A stretch of 11,513 nucleotides of DNA, from contig JAJYBO010000073.1 of assembly GCA_021778975.1 (NCBI GenBank), positions 1 to 11,513 of the forward strand, written 5' to 3'. The translations under genes were made by a program, and so were the position numbers. Position 1 is the first letter of the stretch; each line of letters begins with the position of its first letter. Below the pieces are notes generated by a model. It saw nothing but the letters and a program-made list of their open reading frames with translations. It was not told the DNA's origin and ran no database searches. This stretch comes from Deltaproteobacteria bacterium (GTDB lineage Bacteria > Desulfobacterota > Desulfobacteria > Desulfobacterales > Desulfatirhabdiaceae). Positions 6,333-11,513 of the stretch are shown here, in pieces.

Positions 6333-7826
6333 ATGATTTTGACACTGATTCTGCTTCCCATCACCGCCGGCGTCGCCATGCTGGGCATCCGGTCCGCTGT
6401 CGTCAGGCGCTGTCTGCTCATGGTCGTCGCCGCCGTCCACGCTGTTCTGACGGCCTGCGCGTGGGCGCATTCGCCAGCGCCGGTACTGGACGGCTGGCTG
6501 CTCCTGGACGCACCGGGGCTGCTCTTTTTAGGCATTACCAGCGCCCTGTTTCTGGTGGTGGCGCTCTACGCCCTGGGCTATCTGAACCGTGAAGACTGGG
6601 GAAAACGACAGGATTTCGAAGAAGGCTTTCTGTTCTCCAATTCCCGGGAATCCGTTTTTCTCTGCTGCCTGCTGCTGTTTCTGGGGATGATGACGCTGGT
6701 GACGGTCAGCCAGCATTTCGGGCTTATCTGGGTAGCCGTGGAAGCCACCACGCTCACCAGTGCGCCGCTGATTTATTTTCATCGCCATCGCCGTTCCCTC
6801 GAAGCCACCTGGAAATATATCATGATCTGTTCCGTGGGTATTGCACTGGCGCTGCTCGGCAACTTTTTTCTAGCCGTCGCCTCAACACTGAGCGAAAACA
6901 GTCATGTCCCCATGCTGGTATCGCGTCTGATCCAGAGCGCTCCGCAGCTTCACGTACTCTGGCTGAAGGCGGCGTTTCTCTTTCTTCTGGTCGGATACGG
7001 CACCAAACTGGGACTGGCGCCGATGCACACCTGGCTTCCGGATGCCCACAGCGAATCGCCGTCGGTGATTTCCGCGCTGCTGTCCGGAGCGCTTCTCAAC
7101 TGTGCGTTTCTGGCCATTTTAAGAGTGCAGCAGGTGTGCGTCGCCGCCGGGCAGGGCGATTTCGGGCGGAATCTGATGCTGGGGTTCGGCCTTTTTTCCA
7201 TGCTGATCGCCGCTGCGTTCATTCTCCAACAGACGGATTTCAAACGGATGCTGGCTTATTCGAGCGTCGAACACGTCGGGATCATGTCTCTGGGCATCGG
7301 CGTCGGCGCCGGATACGGGGCCATGCTGCACGCCGTCAATCATTCTCTGACCAAGGGCATGCTCTTTCTGGTCGCCGGCAACATCCTGGCGGCCTATCAC
7401 AACAAATCCACACGGGATATCAAAGGCGTCCTGACCGTTTTGCCATTTTCGGGTCTGTTGTGGGTCGCAGGCTTTCTGGCGATTACGGGTGCGCCGCCTT
7501 TCGGGATATTTCTGAGCGAGCTGACCATCCTGAAGGTAGCCCTCGATCAGGGGCGGTTTGCCGTCGCTTTCGGCTATCTGCTGCTCTTGTCGGTTATCTT
7601 TATCGCAATGGCCTCCATCGTGTTTCCGATGGCCCAGGGAGCGCCCTCTGGGCTGCCGACCGAGACGTCCTCCGATACGGCCATTGCGGCTGTCGGAAGA
7701 GAATCTGCGCTGGCGATCATTCCTCCCATGGTCCTGTGCGCCGCAATTCTGGTGCTGGGCGTCTATATACCGCCGGTGTTGCAGCATGTGCTGAAACAGG
7801 CGGCTGTCACTGTCGGAACGTTTTAA
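6333..7826 (+). CDS. hyfF: HyfF-like proton-translocating membrane subunit (NuoM/NuoN family)
   Basis: A 497-aa polytopic membrane protein, the second antiporter-like subunit of the complex. Conserved channel residues can be placed: E137 in WVAVEATTL, K225 in YGTKLGLAPMHTWLPDAH, K304 in DFKRMLAYSSVEHVG, and H337 and K341 in NHSLTKGMLF. Length and motif wording fit HyfF rather than the longer HyfB type. The gene follows the HyfE-like stop by two bases, with GAGAG at 6321-6325 as ribosome site. With the HyfB-like subunit it gives two potential ion channels. No HyfD-like third antiporter subunit is present, so the arm is shorter than that of E. coli hydrogenase 4. Confidence 0.92.
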   Translation: MILTLILLPITAGVAMLGIRSAVVRRCLLMVVAAVHAVLTACAWAHSPAPVLDGWLLLDAPGLLFLGITSALFLVVALYALGYLNREDWGKRQDFEEGFLFSNSRESVFLCCLLLFLGMMTLVTVSQHFGLIWVAVEATTLTSAPLIYFHRHRRSLEATWKYIMICSVGIALALLGNFFLAVASTLSENSHVPMLVSRLIQSAPQLHVLWLKAAFLFLLVGYGTKLGLAPMHTWLPDAHSESPSVISALLSGALLNCAFLAILRVQQVCVAAGQGDFGRNLMLGFGLFSMLIAAAFILQQTDFKRMLAYSSVEHVGIMSLGIGVGAGYGAMLHAVNHSLTKGMLFLVAGNILAAYHNKSTRDIKGVLTVLPFSGLLWVAGFLAITGAPPFGIFLSELTILKVALDQGRFAVAFGYLLLLSVIFIAMASIVFPMAQGAPSGLPTETSSDTAIAAVGRESALAIIPPMVLCAAILVLGVYIPPVLQHVLKQAAVTVGTF

Positions 7827-7841
7827 GGTGTTACCGGGTTT

Positions 7842-7848
7842 GGGGGAG
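7842..7848 (+). promoter_or_regulatory. Ribosome binding site deciding the large-subunit start
   Basis: GGGGGAG lies nine bases before the ATG at 7858. It favours this ATG over the in-frame GTG at 7828, which would add ten residues unlike the family and has no good ribosome site of its own. Confidence 0.6.
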
Positions 7849-7857
7849 CGTAATGAT

Positions 7858-9384
7858 ATGAGTGAATCTGCGACATCGAATTGGATTTATCTGTCCAACG
7901 GTCAGGCTGCGGATATTGACAAGCTTCCGGTCATGGAGATGGCGGCGTTTCAGGAGACGATTCTTCACGAAATCGAAAACGGCGCCAGAATTTCCGCCCT
8001 GTTCGGTCAGCCGGTCGCTGACGAAACCGTGCGACTGTGGGCGATTCTATCCCAAGATCGCCGGTCGCTTCTGTTGCCGCTCTGCACGGATACCGGTGCG
8101 GACTATCCGGCTCTGACGCCGCGTTGTCCCCAGGCGCACCGCTTCGAGCAGGAAATCTGCGAGCAGTGGGGGATGCAGCCGCTCGGACATCCGTGGTTGA
8201 AGCCCGTCCGGTTTCATGCGCCCTATCGTTCCACCGCCATCAATCCGGCGGATGCCGGTACACCTGAAATCGGCGTCATGCCGTTTTTCCGGGTGGAGGG
8301 CGAAGAAGTACACGAGGTCGCGGTCGGCCCCGTTCATGCCGGCATCATCGAGCCAGGGCATTTTCGGTTTCAGTGCCATGGCGAGAATGTGATGCATCTT
8401 GAAATTTCCCTGGGCTATCAGCACCGCGGCGTCGAGAGGCATATGATGTCCGGCCCCGGCGGCCGGTCGCTGCATTACATGGAAACCCTGGCCGGGGACA
8501 CGACCATCGGACATGCGACCGCCTACTGTCAGATGCTTGAGGCGCTGTCGGGAACCGGCATATCCGTGCGCGCTCAGGTGTTGCGCGGCATCGCCCTGGA
8601 ACTGGAACGCATCGCCAACCATACCGGCGACATCGGAGCACTGGCCGGAGACGTGGGTTTTTTGCCGACAATGTCCTACTGCGGGCGGATCCGGGGCGAT
8701 GTCCTCAACATGACCGCCGTGATCTGCGGCAATCGTTTCGGGAGAGGACTCGTAAAGCCCGGCGGTGTCGGCCATGATCTCGACTCTGCGCTCAGGCGGG
8801 AACTCCACCAGCGGCTGAACGCCGTCGAAAAAGACCTGACGGTTGCGGTCAATCTGCTCTGGAAGACATCATCGGTCATGGCGCGATTCGAGGGCGCCGG
8901 CGCTCTCCGCCCTGAAGACGTCGAAGCGCTGGGGTTTGTCGGCCCCACAGCCCGCGCCTGCGGTCTCGAACGGGATGTGCGCAACGACATGCCGGGTGGC
9001 ATTTTTCGGTTCACCCAGATTCCGGTCTCAACGTGCAGCAGCGGCGACGTCATGGCCAGAGCCCATGTCCGCTGGCTGGAAATTCAGCGGTCCATCACCT
9101 TCATCCGGGAACAGCTTGACAGTATGCCGGATGAAGCCGTCAGAGCGCCTGTTTCTCCCTTACAGCCCAGCAGGATAGCGGTATCTCTGATGGAAGGCTG
9201 GCGCGGAGAGATCTGCCATGTGGCGCTGACAGACCATCATGGCCGTTTCGCCGCCTATAAAGTTGTGGATCCGTCGTTTCACAACTGGTTCGCGCTGGCA
9301 TACGCGCTCAGGAATCAGCAGATTTCGGATTTTCCGCTGTGCAACAAAAGTTTCAACCTGTCTTACTGCGGACACGATCTGTAG
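7858..9384 (+). CDS. Ehr-type large subunit (HyfG/HycE/NuoCD-like) lacking all Ni-Fe site cysteines
   Basis: A 508-aa fusion of a NuoC-like domain (about 1-120, signature CPQAHRFEQEICEQWG at 90-105) and a NuoD/hydrogenase large-subunit domain (from about 140; GPVHAGIIEPGHFRF at 157-171, GYQHRGVERHM at 186-196). In true [NiFe] hydrogenases this domain holds the metal site through an N-terminal CxxC (ERICGIC) and a C-terminal DPCxxC. Here the N-terminal motif reads ETLAGDTTIGH (209-219), putting A212 and T215 where the cysteines should be. The C-terminal motif reads DPSFHN (471-476), putting S473 and N476 there. Binding of a standard Ni-Fe centre is therefore very unlikely. About 32 residues follow DPSFHN, and no maturation protease gene is in the window. 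The protein fits the Ehr family, related to both hydrogenases and complex I. It should dock with the fused small subunit encoded 26 bp downstream. The reaction it supports cannot be read from sequence. Confidence 0.92.
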   Translation: MSESATSNWIYLSNGQAADIDKLPVMEMAAFQETILHEIENGARISALFGQPVADETVRLWAILSQDRRSLLLPLCTDTGADYPALTPRCPQAHRFEQEICEQWGMQPLGHPWLKPVRFHAPYRSTAINPADAGTPEIGVMPFFRVEGEEVHEVAVGPVHAGIIEPGHFRFQCHGENVMHLEISLGYQHRGVERHMMSGPGGRSLHYMETLAGDTTIGHATAYCQMLEALSGTGISVRAQVLRGIALELERIANHTGDIGALAGDVGFLPTMSYCGRIRGDVLNMTAVICGNRFGRGLVKPGGVGHDLDSALRRELHQRLNAVEKDLTVAVNLLWKTSSVMARFEGAGALRPEDVEALGFVGPTARACGLERDVRNDMPGGIFRFTQIPVSTCSSGDVMARAHVRWLEIQRSITFIREQLDSMPDEAVRAPVSPLQPSRIAVSLMEGWRGEICHVALTDHHGRFAAYKVVDPSFHNWFALAYALRNQQISDFPLCNKSFNLSYCGHDL

Positions 9385-9398
9385 TAAAGACACGCTTC

Positions 9399-9403
9399 GA
9401 GGA
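9399..9403 (+). promoter_or_regulatory. Ribosome binding site of the fused small subunit
   Basis: GAGGA lies seven bases before the ATG at 9411. It supports this start over an in-frame upstream ATG at 9339, which would overlap the end of the large-subunit gene and add residues unlike a ferredoxin or small subunit. Confidence 0.6.
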
Positions 9404-9410
9404 CACATCC

Positions 9411-10187
9411 ATGTTCAATTCGCTTCTGGCCAGAATGCAGCAGAAACATCGCACCATCGCCTTTCCGGACGGCCCTCCGCCGCCGCTGCCGGACCGTTTC
9501 GCAGGGCGTCCGATCATTCATCCGGAACGCTGCCCGTCCGGATGTCGCGCCTGCTCGGACGCCTGCCCGGTCGGTGCCATCCAGCAGACCGACCGTCTCC
9601 GGATAGATATGGGCCAGTGTATTTTCTGCACGGAATGTGTAGCCGCATGTTCTCATCATCACATCGAGTTCTCGCGGGATTATCGTCTGGCAGCCCGTAA
9701 CCGCACGGATCTGCATATCAATGGGCCGGAAGAATTCCGTTTCGCAGCGGCGCTGGATCATCACGCCCGGCGGCTTTTCGGTCGGTCTCTGAAATTGCGG
9801 CAGGTCAGCGCCGGAGGCTGCAATGCCTGTGAAGCCGATGTCAATGTTCTGGGCGCGGTGGGCTGGGATTTAGGGCGTTTCGGCATTCAGTTTGTCGCCT
9901 CCCCGCGTCATGCGGACGGCCTCCTGGTCACCGGCCCCGTTCCGGAGAACATGCATCAGGCGTTGCTGAAAACCTATGAAGCCACGCCCGCTCCCAAAAT
10001 CGTCATAGCGGTGGGCGCCTGTGCGGTTTCCGGCGGCATCTACAAAGGCCATGAAGAAGTGCATAACGGCGTCTGCGATTTGCTGCCCGTAGATCTGCTG
10101 ATTCCCGGCTGCCCGCCGCATCCCCTGACCATTCTGGACGGTCTGCTCCGGCTGATCGTGAAAATGGAAATAGATAAGCCAGCCTGA
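9411..10187 (+). CDS. Fused 2x[4Fe-4S] ferredoxin and NuoB/HyfI-like small subunit
   Basis: A 258-aa iron-sulfur protein joining two parts that are separate in E. coli hydrogenase 4 (HyfH and HyfI). The N-terminal ferredoxin part has cysteines C41, C45, C48 and C52, then C70, C73, C76 and C80. The second set is a standard CxxCxxCxxxC. The first has three rather than two residues between its first two cysteines. The C-terminal part, from about 130, is a hydrogenase small subunit/NuoB domain with its cluster ligands: GCNAC (C137, C140), GACAVSGG (C204) and PGCPPHP (C234). Electrons can thus be relayed through three predicted [4Fe-4S] clusters to the large subunit, where the Ni-Fe ligands are absent. 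A proline-rich stretch (GPPPPLP, 21-27) precedes the ferredoxin domain. It is the last gene of the operon. No signal peptide is seen, so a cytoplasmic location is expected. Confidence 0.92.
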   Translation: MFNSLLARMQQKHRTIAFPDGPPPPLPDRFAGRPIIHPERCPSGCRACSDACPVGAIQQTDRLRIDMGQCIFCTECVAACSHHHIEFSRDYRLAARNRTDLHINGPEEFRFAAALDHHARRLFGRSLKLRQVSAGGCNACEADVNVLGAVGWDLGRFGIQFVASPRHADGLLVTGPVPENMHQALLKTYEATPAPKIVIAVGACAVSGGIYKGHEEVHNGVCDLLPVDLLIPGCPPHPLTILDGLLRLIVKMEIDKPA

Positions 10188-10242
10188 CATTTGTGCCGCC
10201 AGTCCTCTGTTCTACTACTCCACCCGGAATTCGCTTGGTACG

Positions 10243-10257
10243 GCCAGGTTCTCTGGC
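10243..10257 (+). terminator. Weak hairpin after the operon
   Basis: GCCAG (10243-10247) pairs with CTGGC (10253-10257) around a 5-nt loop, about 55 bp after the end of the operon. No T run follows, so it does not meet the intrinsic terminator pattern. It is the only obvious stem in this gap. Confidence 0.15.
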
Positions 10258-10282
10258 TTACTCACACAGTTCTAACAGAGTG

Positions 10283-10311
10283 TTAACATTCACTGAATCA
10301 TCGGATATTAC
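10283..10311 (+). promoter_or_regulatory. Candidate promoter of the PhoH-family gene
   Basis: TTAACA (10283-10288, five of six against TTGACA) is followed after 17 bp by TATTAC (10306-10311, four of six against TATAAT). It lies 53 bp before the ATG at 10365, in the AT-rich part of a 177-bp gap. The gap and the change of function suggest the PhoH-type gene is transcribed separately from the Ehr-type operon. Confidence 0.4.
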
Positions 10312-10345
10312 AGTCTCTTTTTATAAAGGCTTCACCCTTAGATTG

Positions 10346-10351
10346 AAGGAG
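10346..10351 (+). promoter_or_regulatory. Ribosome binding site of the PhoH-family gene
   Basis: AAGGAG is a good match to consensus but lies 13 bases before the ATG at 10365, longer than usual. No other in-frame start lies nearer, and the ATG leads straight into the PIN domain, so the start is retained. Confidence 0.5.
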
Positions 10352-10364
10352 ACTGGAACGTCCG

Positions 10365-11513
10365 ATGCCACGAAAAAAGAAAACCACTTTCATTTTAGAT
10401 ACCAACGTCATTCTTCATGACAGCTCCTGCATTTATCAGTTTGGAGAAAACAACATTGTCATCCCCGTAACGGTTCTTGAAGAACTCGATCAGTTTAAAA
10501 AAGGCAGTGAAATTCTGAACTTTCATGCCCGGGAATTTGTGCGAACACTCGATCTGCTGTGCGGAGATCATTTGTTTAACGGAGGGGTTTCCATTGGACC
10601 CGGACTGGGAAAGATCACGGTTAAATTGGACAGAAAATTTCACGAAGACATCGCTCTGAGTTTTCCGGAATCCAGACCGGATCATCATGTCCTCAACATC
10701 GCCTACTATATTGCCAGAGAAAGTCCGTCGGTTCAGGTGATTCTGGTTTCTAAGGACGTCAATCTGCGGATCAAGGCGAAGTCTGTCGGTCTGATAGCTC
10801 AGGATTACAAAAGTGATCAGGTCAAGGACATTTCAACGCTTTATACCGGCAAGCGTTTTCTGGAAAGCGTTCCGGAAGCGGTTCTGAAAAAACTGTATGA
10901 AGATCCATTTGAAATCGATCCGCTGGAACTGGCCCTCGATAGAGACCCCATATTCAACGAGTATTTTGTACTCAGAAATGACAAAAAATCCGTACTGGCC
11001 ACCTATGATCCGTTCAGTCAGAAACTCCGCCGCATTGACAAAAATCCCGCTTTCGGCATTCAGCCGCGCAACGCCGAACAGACATTCGCCCTAGACGCAC
11101 TGACCAACACCAACATCCAGTTGGTGACGGTCAGTGGGAAGGCCGGCACCGGAAAGACGCTTCTGGCGCTGGCCGCGGCCCTGCACCGGAAGAAGCATTA
11201 CCGCCAGATTTTTCTCGCACGTCCGGTCGTTCCGCTCAGCAACAAGGACATCGGATTTCTTCCGGGGGATATCCAGTCCAAGCTCGATCCGTACATGCAG
11301 CCTCTTTTCGACAATCTGAGCGTCATCAAGACTCATTTCGGAAAATCTGAATCCACGCGGGAGACCGTCAACAAGCTGCTGGAAGAAAACAAGCTGCTCA
11401 TATCCGCGCTGGCGTACATCCGGGGGCGAAGTCTGGTCAACATCTATTTTATCGTTGACGAAGCGCAGAATCTGACGCCCCATGAAGTCAAAACCATCAT
11501 CACGCGCGCCGGT
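10365..11513 (+). CDS. PIN domain - PhoH family ATPase, 3' end outside window
   Basis: An open frame of 383 codons that runs off the right edge without a stop. Residues 1 to about 150 are a PIN ribonuclease domain: ILDTNVILHD with D12, VLEELDQF with E39/E40, RPDHHVLNIA with D106, and LVSKDVNLRIKA with D131, the usual acidic metal ligands. After a linker comes the PhoH P-loop ATPase: RNAEQTFALDAL (Q239), Walker A GKAGTGKT (258-265), FLARPVVPLSNKDIGFLPGD (283-302) and Walker B IVDEAQN with D365 and E366. This is the PhoH2/YlaK-type architecture, in which an ATP-driven helicase-like motor is coupled to RNA cleavage. Full-length members are somewhat longer, so a few tens of residues are probably missing. 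Its RNA target is unknown, and no functional link to the Ehr-type operon is visible apart from adjacency. Confidence 0.92.
   Translation, partial: MPRKKKTTFILDTNVILHDSSCIYQFGENNIVIPVTVLEELDQFKKGSEILNFHAREFVRTLDLLCGDHLFNGGVSIGPGLGKITVKLDRKFHEDIALSFPESRPDHHVLNIAYYIARESPSVQVILVSKDVNLRIKAKSVGLIAQDYKSDQVKDISTLYTGKRFLESVPEAVLKKLYEDPFEIDPLELALDRDPIFNEYFVLRNDKKSVLATYDPFSQKLRRIDKNPAFGIQPRNAEQTFALDALTNTNIQLVTVSGKAGTGKTLLALAAALHRKKHYRQIFLARPVVPLSNKDIGFLPGDIQSKLDPYMQPLFDNLSVIKTHFGKSESTRETVNKLLEENKLLISALAYIRGRSLVNIYFIVDEAQNLTPHEVKTIITRAG

Noticed and set aside
8047..8808. 253-codon open frame on the minus strand
   Set aside because: It is antisense to the large-subunit gene, with shadow-type composition and no recognised domain.
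7858..10187. Annotation as a functional group 4 [NiFe] hydrogenase
   Set aside because: Overall similarity suggests it, but none of the four Ni-Fe ligand cysteines is present in the large subunit.
10193..10420. 75-codon open frame after the operon
   Set aside because: It overlaps the start of the PhoH-family gene in another frame, has no clear ribosome site, and has no recognisable features.
1..11513. CRISPR arrays, tRNA or rRNA genes, insertion sequences, phage genes
   Set aside because: No regularly spaced repeats, tRNA-like folds, transposase or integrase motifs were seen on either strand.

Overview
The window reads as bacterial chromosome, probably from a Desulfobacterota (delta-proteobacterial) anaerobe. 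That placement is inference. It rests on a hydrogenase-like membrane complex of the Ehr type (described in Geobacter and relatives), a CoA-disulfide/polysulfide reductase fused to rhodanese, and a hairpin-rich intergenic segment that resembles repeats I recall from sulfate reducers. No rRNA, tRNA, CRISPR array, insertion sequence or phage gene was seen.

Layout. Positions 1-193 are non-coding, with three stem-loops. Positions 194-1894 (minus strand) encode a FAD/NAD(P)H-dependent disulfide reductase with a C-terminal rhodanese domain, starting at TTG behind a strong ribosome site. A 126-bp divergent intergenic region follows. It holds a perfect 9-1-9 palindrome that covers a consensus -35 box, plus a third half-site 36 bp further on. 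From 2021 to 10187 runs one compact plus-strand operon of seven genes: an HTH-EIIA regulator, four membrane subunits (HyfB-, HyfC-, HyfE- and HyfF-like), a HyfG/HycE/NuoCD-like large subunit, and a small subunit fused to a 2x[4Fe-4S] ferredoxin. After a 177-bp gap with a possible promoter, a PIN-PhoH ATPase gene begins and runs off the right edge.

How the genes work together. The complex looks like a group 4 energy-converting hydrogenase: an ion-pumping membrane arm (two antiporter-like subunits, a NuoH-like linker and a HyfE subunit) joined to an Fe-S and large-subunit peripheral arm. However, all four cysteines that would hold the Ni-Fe site are replaced (A212, T215, S473, N476), while the small-subunit cluster and ferredoxin cysteines are intact. 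It is therefore very unlikely to be a hydrogenase. It fits the known energy-converting hydrogenase-related (Ehr) complexes, whose catalytic substrate has to my knowledge not been settled.

The most interesting local points are three. The complex has no visible Ni site. A DNA-binding protein with a PTS-type phosphorylatable EIIA domain sits as first gene of the operon, with a probable operator on its promoter. A sulfur/disulfide reductase is transcribed divergently from the same control region.
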